From NCBI RefSeq assembly GCF_047496725.1, contig NC_132980.1:4764572-4828571 (forward strand): a stretch of 64,000 bases of DNA. Direction: 5' to 3'. How positions within the stretch are numbered: the stretch's first letter is position 1; every line of letters begins with the position of its first letter. Source of the stretch: Anoplolepis gracilipes. Its lineage: Eukaryota; Arthropoda; Insecta; Hymenoptera; Formicidae. The notes beneath the pieces are model-generated. The model made no database searches, was not told where the DNA came from, and worked only from the letters and a program-made list of their open reading frames with translations. Shown here in pieces: positions 9,901-21,692 of the stretch. Made by a program: the position numbers and the translations under genes.

Positions 9901-12900
9901 TCAATTGTAATAACCCTTATGTGTAAAAATTTTAAAACCATATCGGCGATTCTGACAGAAATGCTTTAATACCAATTGCATAATTGTTCTCTTACACACG
10001 AATATCATAAAAATGCCGATATCTTTCATGATTTCTAATATACACATACCAAATGCAACGTATGTCTTTGTCAAACTAATATCCTTAAGCAGCCCAAATA
10101 CCAACGTTGTTATTATAATCCACTCCATGGCTATTATAACAAACAACATTATAAACAGTTTAAGATACAGATTGGCCCTGCAAATAAATATAAGAATTTT
10201 GTTTATATATTTTAAAATTATGATATAAGTAATTATTAAAATCATCCTTATGAGCATTCTAATGCTTCATGCAGATAAATAATTTAAAAAATTGTAATTA
10301 CTTTACATTTTTAGATATACATAAAATAATATAATAATTTATACTAATAATTTAGTTAAATGATAAATACTAATAATTTAGTTAAATAAAAACAGTTCAT
10401 AAAATAAACTTTAAGCTTAAAAAAAGAGAGAAACGGCAGAAGAAAAAGTTGTATCTTTTTTGGGAAAAAATATTATTGTAATTTTTATGCTAAAAAAATT
10501 AGAAGATGTAAACATTCATCTTGAATTTATCTCTTTTGTTTATCATATATTTTCGAAAATAACAGATATTACTGAGAAAATATACGCGCGATTGACCAAC
10601 GGTCATATGTTTGTACAAAAAGAATCTCATAAATGTGAAAGCACATTGCTGCAAATAAAAAAATGTTCAATTTTTTCTTGTTTCGATAAATGACAAAATT
10701 ATCGACAACGATTAATTTTATAATGCCATTCACAAATAAAGACAATAGCATATATCATATTAAGATAGAGACTGTATACAGGTACATGAATATACATAAA
10801 GTTGTTTACGTACGAACCATTTCTTGTTCTCATTATAACATCGGCTCTCTGAATTATTAAGACAACGAGCTGTGTTCTTTTCATATCCCTCGATCTTCAG
10901 TGCTGTATGAATGGATAAGAAAACGCTAATAACGGTACAAATAACTTTGGGCCCGTAATCGTACAACAGATACGCCGCACCAACTAAAATAAAAAATACA
11001 GTTTCTTAAATTATAAGGGAACGTGGAGTAGAACGGCACCGCGGAGTACAGTGGTGCAGAGTCGATATCTTTTTACAGAGATGCTACCATGTCACGAAAT
11101 ATGTTGCAATTATTGCTATTAGGTGTCTTTTTCTGCGTGCTGTTATCAGGGTCGCAATATTTTTAGTTGAAAGTTGTTATAAATTATTTAATGCACTTGC
11201 TGTGCTCTCCGCCACTGAGTTGTAATTCTTCTATATATTTACATAAGGTAAACAATGATAAAATTCTATTTTTTATTACCGTAAATACATTTTGTTTTAA
11301 AATGATCTTTTCTTATTAATTTCATACTGTATCTATGTAAATATTGATTAATTATAATTTTTTATATGATCAAAAGTAAATAAATACATTTTGAGGCTTA
11401 ATGAAATATTAGCCCACGAAATGTACTTTTTATTTTTATACTAGAGAAAGAAAGAGAGTATACATAGATGCTGTCTTCCAAAATTAATACCAAAAATTAT
11501 TAAAGGATATTTTTCCATGTTTTAAAGAGAAAAATATTTATTATAACAAGAGAATTGTTTTTATTTATTAATTTATAGTTATCATTTAAAAATATAAATG
11601 TATATTCTTTTCTTCTATATTTCATATTATAATATACAACTTTTAAAAAGTTTTAGACATCAATGTTAATGAAATAAACAAGTTTTGGAGGTAGTCCATT
11701 ATACCTCGCATGAAAAGCATATCACGAAAATCTAGGCTTTTACTAAATCAATAATCTCGTCTATTTTAAACTATTATTTTAAAATAAACTTGTGTATTTT
11801 CTTATAATGGATATTCCGAAGAATATTTTTAGTAAAAAAAAAATCGATTTATTTTTTTTTAATATGCTGAAAACTTGCTCAATGCTTACGTTGGCTGTTT
11901 TACCCTACGTTCCCCTATCATATATTGAAATATACACAAAACATATTTTTACTTTAAATATAAATAAATTTTCAAATGTTAATCATAATTAAATGTCAGT
12001 AGAATTATGTTAACAGTAATATACACTTACCAGGAAACCAACATGTAGTGACATAAAATTTCGGTCGAATTATGTTTTTCGGCATGTTGGGAACAAATTT
12101 CATGATGATACAAATGATAGTGAAAATGAAGGGAATTCCCCAAGCAATGATAGAATATAGGAACTTTTTCCTGGCTTGTTGTTCCACTTTTTTTGTTGAC
12201 AAACGAAAATCTCTGCAAAGAGCAGTTCACACTTTACATTTAATCAGTAATACACAAAAAATTTCGATGGAAATGTACATTAAAATACATATGTTTTTTA
12301 TTAGAATGCTTAAAAATCTGTTTTATGTAACTATGTATATTACGGATTAGTATACAGCACACTTTTCCAATGACCTTGATGCTGACATACGTTGTCAAAG
12401 TCATTATTCTAAGCAACGTATAATGTTTTAATTGTTGCTCGTTGCTTATTGAAAAAATATTAACAATTAAAAAAATTAATGCGATTATCTGAATTTGTTC
12501 GAGCATGAAGCTTATATCAGTTACATATACATGTACGTTGTATTGTGTATTAAGTGAACCCATGACTGAGGGTGGGATTCCCGTCCTCTGCAGATTCGAA
12601 GACAATTGAACAAATCCAATCCATTTTTCAAAAGTGAAGAAAATGTAAAATTCAATTTCCTTAGAAATTAAATTGAGTTAGCTTAATTATTTCGCGATAA
12701 GAATACAGGGGAAAGATATCATTCCCTCCCCTACACGTGCATTACGCCGATTGCGATGACCTTGACATGTGTTGTTAAAAATTTTTTTTTATACAACTTT
12801 TGAATAAACAATGAGCAACGACTAAAACCTTTTGAACGTCACAACATATATCAAGATTATCGTAATCGAAGCTAAGTTTCCTAATCTAAAGTTTTACCTT

Positions 12901-14307
12901 TAATTTATATTATAAATTATGTATGAAAAACATACTTGATCATTTACCTAAATGTCCACCACATATCGAAACTCATTGCACTTAACCAGAAGAAACTTGC
13001 TAAATCGCTGAAATACGCAAATATACCTGCAATCATGGACAATATTTAAAAAAAAACAATGTTTTAGAGAGTATACAGTAAAATAAATGGTAAATTACAT
13101 ATTTCTGTGTATGGAATAAGAACTACAATTTTCCATTAAGAATTTATAAAAATTTCTAAAAATTTATGAAGATTAACAGAAGTATACACAAATCAGTCAA
13201 ATGTATACGCAAATACATTGACTCCATTATTACATGATTTAGCTATACTGTACCGCTTGCAATAGAGATGAAATGCCCCAGATTTTTTTCTCCGATTAGC
13301 ACTACCAGTATTTTACTTATGTAGTAGATAAATATCATACTGCTGTATCTACGCAACATGAAACTATGTATATTATGCAACTCTGGCAACATATTGTATA
13401 TCAGGGATATTATCAGCATACACAACGTAGACACTATAGTGCAAATCCAGCTGAAAATGTACATTCTATCTATTACCGGTTTAATGACTGTAATGAAATA
13501 ATCCTTTTCTTTTTTGACAGCTTCTTTTAAAGTCTTCGAGCAGATAACCGCATCAACCTGATCTTGATTCGAAAAGGCTAGACAATAGGATGTTGATTCG
13601 AAGAATTGGTCAAAGTAGGGAAGAAATAAAGTACCGTTTTCGAAAAAAATATATTTGTTTAAATCAAAACTATCGTTATTAAGACTGATACGTACAATTT
13701 CGGTATTGTTTGAGCAAGGATTTTGGACAATCAGTTGAAACATTTCGTCTATTTTTTTATGTTCAGTCTGCATATTCGTCTCGTTGCAGAAACTATACAC
13801 ATCTGAGAAAACATATTCAGGTCCACCAGTGGTGCAATTGTTAAATAAATCATACCGATCACCGAGAGGACAACAAAGGTTGATGCAAGTTCTATTGTCG
13901 CATGTCTTGTATGGAACGGTGTAATTATTATTGTCATTTTCATTATTTGAATAATATTTATTGTTGATTTTTGTAAAGTTCGCTCGTAGCTCCCTTCGTA
14001 TTTCATTACATTTCTCATAGTGCACGGGAAATTTATTCTGAATTAAACCGTCATATTTGAAGTCATTATTTCTGGAATTAATATTAAACACATTCTGAAC
14101 ACTTTTGTAAACCATAGTGAAATTTTTGCGCCAATTATGTTTATTGAAAATTATCTTGTTGTCATTTTTCTCCGTAGCGTGAAACACGTGTCTCACCATC
14201 AAATTGTTGTCTTGTTTGTTGTCACTTGTAAAATTCTCCAGAGACTTTGTAGATAACGAAAAAAACAAAAGTGCACAACACCAAAGTCCAAAACTTTTAC
14301 TATACAT
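9901..14307 (-). CDS. mthl: Methuselah-like G-protein coupled receptor, gene A (585 aa, 5 exons)
   Basis: Exons: 13254-14307, 12948-13026, 12031-12212, 10818-10983, 9901-10177; total 1758 nt with phases 1, 2, 1, 2, all consistent. The ATG at 14305-14307 is chosen; a TTG two codons earlier is not a start. Residues 1-22 form a signal peptide (WCCALLFFSLSTKS). The ectodomain (to about 279) is Asn-rich with several N-x-S/T sites and the family's cysteine cluster, CDNRTCINLCCPLGDRYD, at about 136-153. TM1 (282-304) and TM2 (316-338) end exon 1. Exon 2 is TM3, AYFSDLASFFWLSAMSFDMW, the family's most recognisable segment. Exon 3 carries TM4 (IIAWGIPFIFTIICI) and the loop-2 CWF motif. Exon 4 is TM5; exon 5 is TM6 (LYLKLFIMLFVIIAMEW), TM7 and a short basic tail. 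It is a plasma-membrane receptor; ligand unknown. A 0.9 kb TIR element sits in intron 3. The intron-4 donor is weak (GTTCGT). Confidence 0.9.
11016..11916. mobile_element. Non-autonomous TIR DNA element, about 0.9 kb, in intron 3 of gene A
   Basis: Starts agggaacgtggagtagaacg and ends ctacgttcccct, giving inverted ends. A second copy in inverted orientation lies at 54776-55684 and matches along its length by eye. No ORF of note; superfamily not assigned because the target duplication is unclear. Confidence 0.75.
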
Positions 14308-14389
14308 CGTCAATAATTTGTGAAATTAATTTGTGTTTTTGACAGTAATTTTCTAATATAATATCTAACCACTAAATTGCGAAAATGAG

Positions 14390-14475
14390 AATACGCATGT
14401 TGTTTGTCTGACGATTTGATTGCGACAACGATGCTTTTTTCGCAAGAAACAACGAAATTAATGCACACTAATATA
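14390..14475 (-). promoter_or_regulatory. Conserved 5' block upstream of the receptor genes (gene A copy)
   Basis: The sequence gatttgattgcgacaacgat lies about 100-130 bp upstream of every intact start codon: A near 14412-14434, B 26691-26714, C 34803-34826, D 43305-43327, E 49686-49709. Degraded forms precede the relics (51090-51115 and 59577-59600). It is the best preserved noncoding stretch in the array, so it is likely core promoter or 5' UTR; shared descent alone could also explain it. No transcription start could be fixed. Confidence 0.4.
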
Positions 14476-14479
14476 TGAT

Positions 14480-16804
14480 GAGAAAAACTGACGAAAAACA
14501 CACATTCGCGCGAAGAATAAGTGAAGACTGCCGTAGTCAGTCATTTGTCCATGATAATTAGGAAACAGTCTATCTACATGTATAAAAGATGAAGAACTCA
14601 TGTATAAAAGATGCAGTATCAAATTAGATATGCTAACTGAATGCCTCGGAAAAAATCAATTTTATTTATAAGCTTCTACAAACAGTAGGTAAATCAATTT
14701 AGTGATATCGTACAATATATTTAGAAAGTTAATGTTTCAATTAAAATTAATTGTATTAGATTTTAAAAGATATTATATAAAATCTTTATAAAACATAATA
14801 ACGGGTAAATAATACAGATTTTTTTACCTATATTAAAGATATGGTGTGATTGAAAAATTTATTTTTAGAATTTATCGAAATATTAATTAATTTTCTAATT
14901 TATATAGAATAGACCTAAAATGTATTATAAAAAACGAAATCAAATGTATAAAAAATTTATTTTTTCCTTTATTTTGCATTGATAATATCTGTTAGGTTAA
15001 GACAGATGTTGAGTCAACAGTGAAATATTATACGCAAAACCGTATGTATTACCTGGCATCAAGAAAACTACATTTAAAATTATTATTAGAAAATTTTTCA
15101 ATGAAGCTATAAATTCAAATGTCAGTATTCTCGACTTAACGAGATAAATAATTAGATACATGTATGCAGTAAAAGTCATTTGTGCATATATGTAATAATG
15201 TCTCGTATGCAATGTGTCCAATAATGTTATGTGTGCCATCGTTCTTTTGTATTTTTATTTTCTATCATGTGTGCAATAGTGCTTACAGGCAATCGGGAAT
15301 GTCAGCAATTAAAACTGTCGGCAAAATATTGTGTGTGAACGACTGACGATCAGAAATGTAGGTAAACGGGTATATAAAACAACACTTATATATATATGTG
15401 TGTAAAAAAAGACGATAATTTTAGCTGATTACGCAGAATTGTGCTGCATTTTTCTAAATTAAAACTTATATATTCTTTTTTATTCAAAATATTTATGTTG
15501 ATGATTTCTATTAACTTTCTTCTTCCTAAAATATAAAACTGTTTTCCATTTTATAACTTTCATAATGCTGTATTTAATAGCTAAAAGAAAAATATATTAT
15601 TAAAATATTATAAATTATTAATAAAATTTTATTAAATTATAAAGAAATTAACAATATACAATGCTATAAATTTTCTTCTAATTTTCCACCTGGAAAACAC
15701 TTATGTTGGAATATATTATAAATACGTAAATAATTTTGATCTTGCCTCGCTTAAAAAGTTGAAAACTCATGTGGAACTATGCAGTGACAGTCACTGTTTC
15801 ATACTGAACAAAATGTGAAATAAACCTCATTTAGCATGGAAAATTAAACCCATGTGAAATTATGCAATGCTAGACCTCATTCTTTTCTGAAAATATCATC
15901 TATAAATTTAGAAATTTGCGAATCTTAACAAATATATTTTTAAACAATAAATACTTTTGCTATTTTTACAGTCTTTCTTCTTACGATTTTTTGACTTAAA
16001 AATATTTGGAATGTTGTACCAAATCACTGATCTTACTTGATTTATTTGATTTATTTTCTGCATTTGATAATTTGTCAGCTTGTACATACATCACACTTTA
16101 CTTGAAAGTAAAATAATGCTTTTTAAATGTATACAATGCATACAATGTTATTCCTCATTTTCCAGTACAATTTGATTAAATTTTGATTATATTAATCGGT
16201 AATTAATTTTATAAAATAAAATTAATTGACGTTGAATTATTTATGATAATAAAAAATTAATAATTTTATTTATATTGACAATTTAAAGTATCTTTTTCTT
16301 CATATTAATTGAATTTACATTAAAAAAGCTATTGTCCTTCTAGCAATGATAACATTACTTTATTGTACATATTATTCATATTTATTATAAATAGATTAAA
16401 TTATTTTAACAATAAAATAATGACTATCATTGCATAGCTACACATGGGTTTTCAATTTTCTACGCGAAACAAAATCAAAGTTATTCTCAAGTAAGCTAGA
16501 GAGTGTTTATGCACATTTTATTCAATTTCTATCATTTGTTATCTTACGGTTTGAAATTCTCGTCTCGCCTATCAGATATTCGTCGATAATTAATATTTCA
16601 TAAAAGAAAAGAATCGTGATGTCTACCGAACGTAACAGTTGTATGGCTGTTCTTTTGAAAATGATCATGCTCCGGTTTGGTTCAAATTTTGCAAATAGAT
16701 TTTTTTCAAATAAAAAAAATTAATAAAATTTACTAAAAGGATCTTGTGCATTTCAAAAGTCAAGCAACTAGTAAACATTTCTCATATTTTCTATACATAT
16801 TAAC
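14480..16804. other. 5' flank of gene A, no gene seen
   Basis: AT-rich sequence homologous to the 5' flanks of B (26860-28700), C (34970-36800) and parts of D and E. Positions 14615-14650 carry a fragment (tcaaattagatatgctaact) that otherwise belongs to the 3' flank of these units, a likely recombination junction. Positions 16540-16640 resemble the 3' end of the 3.2 kb element that follows (shared gaatcgtga, gtctaccg, acgtaacag). Confidence 0.6.
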
Positions 16805-17659
16805 GTACTGTTACGTCCAGACTCGAAAAAAAAAGAGATAATGAAAGGACAGAACTTACCCTTGTCGAAACGCGTAAAACCTTAATGCTCTCGACTCGAA
16901 CGAACTGTACAAGGTCGGACCTGGTCAAAGACCTCGAGGGTCTCTTTTACTAGGTCAGTAGGCCGTTCGTTTGGTGGTCCCTTTTTGGTAAAGGAAGTTA
17001 ATCCCTGTTACGCGGGACGAGATCTTGTGCGATCTGGGAGTCAGGAAATGTGTTAGAAAGGATTAATAAATTTGATTCGAATTTTTAATATTTTAAATTT
17101 TTAGTCATTTATTAAGTAAACATCAAATATATATATATGTATAAGATTTAAAAAATTGGCATTTTAATTAAATTAATTAATCATATTAATTACTTAAGTG
17201 TGTGTGTGCGTGTGTGTTCGCGGGTGTTACATTAGTTCGGAGGAACGTCAGCCAGGTAAATTGGAAATGGAAAAATAAAAAGGATTTGTTACCTGACTGG
17301 TATTTATACAATAGTATTTAAATTCTAAGGGAAGGGGCAGGAAAAGAATTATGCTTCCTCGAAGGTAATCGTGGAAGGAGGGAATTTCTTCCAGAGAGCC
17401 TCTATCGGAACGGCGAGAGGATATCTAAGACCGGGGAGGAATCATGAGATAACGGATCTCGGCGGGTTGGTTGCAAGGATGGAGTGCAATGCTGTCAAAT
17501 CAACAGGACCAGGCCCGATTGTATACGAGCCTCTTGGGAGGGGATGTCGGATCCTTGGGAGATTATTTATTAGATATTGGATAGGATCTTGAGGCGGAGG
17601 ACGAGGAGGTTGTTGGTGTTTAAAATTTTCGGCGTGACTCGCGTTTTCCTTCTCGAGGT

Positions 17660-18181
17660 CTACGCGACCTCGGCAATGTCACGAAGGGCCTCCCAAATTT
17701 CATCCGATTCCTCTTGAGAATCAAGTGAATTGCGGGGGGAAGATGAGCGTGAATCTCCCAGGACGATGATAGAGGCTGGTGAGGGTGGACGCGGAGAGGG
17801 TTCGGAAATAGAGCGAGTTTTGTTAGAAGGCCCCGGTAAATCGAGAGACGATAGGGAGGGTTGCTCGTGCGAGGATGATACTACTGGATGTGAAAGGGGA
17901 GGGGGGTCGATGGGGGTGCGAGGAGAAGGGTCAGGTGAGAGGGGTGGTTTCAGCTCTCTTGAATGAGGAAGGGGGGGGACTCTGCGTGTGTGTGATGACT
18001 GTTCGCGGAAAATTTGACCTTTTAATTCTATCTTAAGATTAGAAATATTGTTCTTAAAATTATAATTTGCTGTCGCCTGAACCAAAACTCTTCGGGCACA
18101 TCGGTTCTTACGGTTGCGGAGACGTTTCGCTTTAACTTTTAGGCGTTTCGGATGAACGGGCTCCACTATGAACCCACGCAA
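17660..18181 (-). CDS. Hypothetical Pro/Ser-rich ORF inside the 3.16 kb element
   Basis: 173 codons without an ATG at the 5' end, so it is an exon, a truncated frame or chance. The N-terminal part is basic (KRLKVKAKRLRNRKNRCARR); the rest is Pro/Ser-rich (SPDPSPRTPIDPPPLSHP) and ends acidic (DSQEESDEIWEALRDIAEVA). It is not recognised; a degenerate gag is conceivable. The opposite strand has an overlapping Gly/Glu-rich frame that I regard as its shadow. Confidence 0.3.
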   Translation of the reverse strand: MRGFIVEPVHPKRLKVKAKRLRNRKNRCARRVLVQATANYNFKNNISNLKIELKGQIFREQSSHTRRVPPLPHSRELKPPLSPDPSPRTPIDPPPLSHPVVSSSHEQPSLSSLDLPGPSNKTRSISEPSPRPPSPASIIVLGDSRSSSPRNSLDSQEESDEIWEALRDIAEVA

Positions 18182-18493
18182 ATGTTTCAGAAAACTTATT
18201 GTTTATTTTCGGCAAGACAGTTCTAATTAGTACAATTTATAATGTTCTTAATATAATTTAAGTCAGGAAATTATATTATTTAAAATGCATAATATAGAGA
18301 GGAGAGAGGAGGGAGAAGGAGAAAGAAGCGGAGAGAAAAGAAGGAAAGAAAAGAAATAAATAAAAAAAAGGAATAGCACAAAAGGAAAAGCACAAAAGGA
18401 AAGAGGTAATGAATAAATTGTAATAAATAATTAAAAGACCAGAGGAAAAATGGAATTCGGGAGAAATTTGCTTCCGTAGAGAAAATTGAAGGA

Positions 18494-18675
18494 ATTTGCA
18501 GGTTTTGCCTAATTATATTTTGTACCAGTACACGAGATACCGGTTCCGCAAAATACACAGGTACCCGCAGAGAAATAGAAAGACCTTGCAAGTTCAACCT
18601 AGTTATATTTCGTACCAGTACTCGAGATACCGGTGCCGCAAAATACACAGGTACTTGCAAGAAAATAGAGAGGCT
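18494..18675. repeat. Tandem duplication of about 98 bp inside the 3.16 kb element
   Basis: Two copies containing ttgtaccagta or cgtaccagta, cgagataccggt and cgcaaaatacacaggtac in the same order, with about 85-90% identity by eye. Confidence 0.8.
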
Positions 18676-18997
18676 ACGTGAAAATGAAGAAGATGGGAAA
18701 TAAACATAAACAACGAAAAGGGGAGTTAATTATAATGACAAAGGTAAAATGAGAAGTATCTGGTCAAACAGTAATAATAAAATGAAGAACAACAAAAATA
18801 AAGAACTGTCTCACTATAATTACTATAACTGAATTTTAAATGGAGGAGGTGAAATCAACAGAATAGGTTATTTGGTCGGTACTCACTACTTATTGCGTAC
18901 GCTGTTGGTTTTAAAAAGACCTCGGCAGTGGATTTAGCGGCGTCGGGTTGAATTTCACAGGTGCCCCTAGTTAGCGATAGAATTTTTCGTGTTGAAT

Positions 18998-19112
18998 GGC
19001 ACAATCACTTACAATGTTCAACACTCTTTATTGTTTTAAACTTTTAATTCGCACGCAACCACTTACAATGTTTGACGTTTTTTAGTGTTTAAATTTTTAA
19101 TTCGCACTACAC
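18998..19112. repeat. Short tandem duplication of about 57 bp
   Basis: Two copies of a unit with cacttacaatgtt, ttttaa.ttttaattcgcac. It lies near the end of the 3.16 kb element. Confidence 0.7.
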
Positions 19113-20372
19113 AGAGAGTCTGTGTTAAATATTAGGCGAACCACTCGTCGCGGAATCGGAAGTATTAATATTCGAACTTGTTAACACCCGAAGGGTTAAA
19201 CGTTGAGATCGAGGATCGATTCCGCGTCTCGAAGCCGAGGTAGAAGAAAATAGTTCGTACCGTACGAGTAATAGTGATGGAGATGATGATGAATATACTG
19301 ATACTGATTCTGATACCGAAAAGAACTGAAAAAACTGATGTCGCGGCGCATTGCTTCCGCATTATATACTAAGATTTTTACCTCCTCTCCATTGGACAAT
19401 TGGACGAATTAGAATTTTAATTAACGCCCCCTTATGCTTAGGGGGTGTTTCCTTCGACTTCGAATCTCAAAAATTTCCTCTCTATTAGTTCAAGAGATTT
19501 TTTCATTTGGCCAATGAGGAGTTTGGTACCGTCAGAGTCGCTTATCGCTATTTAGAAATTTATAATAAACAGCTGTCACTTTAGGTGGTCCGTCAGGCGA
19601 GCTCTCTTATCAAATGCTTCTTAGGTTTTCGTCGCCGTTTCAAATTTATGATTGCAGTTCTAAACAACTGCCTCGAGTTACGGCGACTCTGTTTTATTTA
19701 AAATTCTTTTGAAATTAGAGAGCCGTTCGAATGTTTATTCTTTATTTGATTTCTAAGACTTTTTGGGTTGTCTTATTTATAGTTGGTCTCGCCTTACGGA
19801 GGTTTGTTAAAATTTTTATTATCCACGTAACGTAATATTCGTGGAGTGCGACTAAAGTGACAGCTCTCACGGTTTGATATTTCCCGTAGAGAGTTCTTAG
19901 AATCATAATCTCTGATTGTTTATACATTCTTCTCGAAAAGAAAGAATCGTGAAGTCTACCGGACGTAACAGTACAATTGCGATAACGTTTACGCTTATTT
20001 TGAGTTTAAATTTGTACAATGTTTACAGAGATATTTTATAGTATTTTATTATAAATAAAATTAAAATTTCGAGACTGATCAATGTCAAGAACCCTAATAT
20101 TAAACGCATTGTATCATTAATGTTAAAAAAATTATGTTGTTTTTTATAAAAATGTCTAATTGTTTAAGATTTAAAAAAAAATGGTGCAGAGCAGTCGACA
20201 TCGCAATTCAAATTAAAATATAATTCTGTTCAATTGTTTTCAGAATAAGATTAAATAAAAGCAGACGCAAAATGCATAAGATATATATATATATATATAT
20301 ATTTGCATAATATTACATGTATCAAATTAGATATGCTAACTGAATGTCTCGGAAAAAATTGGATAAACTTAA

Positions 20373-21302
20373 CACTTACGGTACACAAGGGTAAATTCCG
20401 ACTATATTTTTATTCTTTTTAATGCTGTACATTTAAAAAAAAAATGAGTTTAGACTTTGCGCTATCTAGCAAAAATACTTAAGTGACGCGTCTACAAGAG
20501 TCTGCAAGTCATAGTTAGTCTGCCGCTAGCTACCGAGTAAAACATGTTTAAACATGTGTTTTAGAGTCGGAATATACCCCATGTGTACTAACTATATCGA
20601 AATATATAAATAGTATAAATTTTCTTAAGCTTTCTAAATGTTTAGAAATTTTTTTAAAGTTTTTAAAGTTTTTCCTAAAAGAAGAATTTTAAGAATTTTT
20701 TAAGAATTTTCTTTTCAGGTTTATAAATAGTTTATAAATAGTTTTTCCGAAAAATTACAGTTTTTTAAATTAAAAGTATATACATTTTATAATAAAAAAC
20801 AAAAATTTTAATTATCTGGAATTACTGTTCATTTACTTCAAAACATACGCATAACAAAGTAATTCGCAAGAAAGAAAGTAACAAAAATACGTCACTTTGA
20901 TTCTTCTGAATAATTCAACTTTTTGCAATGCACGAAGTTATAATAATTTTTCTCATGTACGTAATATGAAACTTCTACTTTAAGATTATATCTGATTTTT
21001 TTCTGTTACAATACCCTATATAAGATATACAGTATAACTCTTAATGAGAAAAATGACATTTTTTCGACATTATTCCGAATGTTTACTTCTAAGTTTTCTC
21101 ACATGAAAACTATAACTCCCACACCAATGAACTTTTTATGAGCGTACTCGTTAAAGTCTAAACTTTCGATTCATGTATGATTAATGTTAAAAAAATTAAT
21201 TTTAAGTTACATTAATTCTAAAGTTACAGCAGAAAAACCGATCGGGATCACAAACGACCCCTGTATCGTGTGTTGTGGAATGTACAGTGTGTACTGTAAG
21301 TA
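20373..21302. mobile_element. piggyBac-like non-autonomous element (unit B copy), TTAA duplication
   Basis: Flanked by TTAA (20369-20372 and 21303-21306). Ends are inverted: cacttacggtacaca at the left, tgtgtactgtaagta at the right. The paralogous sites in unit A (about 9375-9385) and unit E (about 45515) lack it and read through the site, confirming an insertion. No transposase ORF. Confidence 0.8.
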
Positions 21303-21306
21303 TTAA

Positions 21307-21680
21307 CAGGAGCAAGTGTGTCTCAAACTTATTCCGCACCACTTATATATTAATAACAAATTCTACAGTATTGAAACACATTATTGAATTAGAAGCATTT
21401 AAAGATGATTAATCGAATTGTTGAAAATTCGCATGCTCTAGAAAAATTACATGATGTAACTAAAATAGATGCTATGATGATACTTTATAAGGCGCGCGTA
21501 GCTTTAATAACTTCAATAATAATTTTAATGATTTTAACAATTTAATTGAACAGCTTTGGACATCATTCAAAGACTACTATAGTCGTGAAGTTTAGATATT
21601 AAAATTTTTGTTTCCAAATAACTTCACAAATCAGTTACTATCAGGTGATGTGATAGGTTTGGGATATTCTATATACATAT
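21307..21680. repeat. MITE-like repeat downstream of gene B
   Basis: Copy of the 9391-9740 repeat; the left end is eroded and abuts the piggyBac-like element. It ends in gataggtttgggatattct. Confidence 0.55.
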
Positions 21681-21692
21681 ATAAAATTGATT

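Larger units (their letters stand above)
16809..19970. mobile_element. 3.16 kb TG...CA element with 4-bp target duplication (LTR-type, solo LTR or LARD-like)
   Basis: It begins TGTTACGTCC and ends GGACGTAACA, an exact 10-bp inverted end pair, flanked by GTAC on both sides (16805-16808 and 19971-19974). TG...CA ends and a 4-bp duplication fit an LTR retrotransposon of the gypsy kind, but no internal RT was seen and I did not find a second copy of the start, so a very long solo LTR or a deletion derivative is possible. GC content is visibly higher than the surrounding array, marking it as foreign to the unit. Confidence 0.6.

Noticed and set aside
13749..14018. Minus-strand ORF of 89 codons inside exon 1 of gene A, with a similar one at 42646-42861
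   Set aside because: Alternate frames of the receptor exon; the receptor frame is longer, spliced in phase and conserved.
17730..17966. Plus-strand Gly/Glu-rich ORF, and another at 17371-17592
   Set aside because: Composition-driven shadow of a GC-rich segment; no ATG context or domain support, and it overlaps a longer frame on the other strand.
20639..20760. Runs of tttagaaattttt and aagttttt as a possible regulatory repeat
   Set aside because: Simple AT-rich low-complexity sequence inside the piggyBac-like element.
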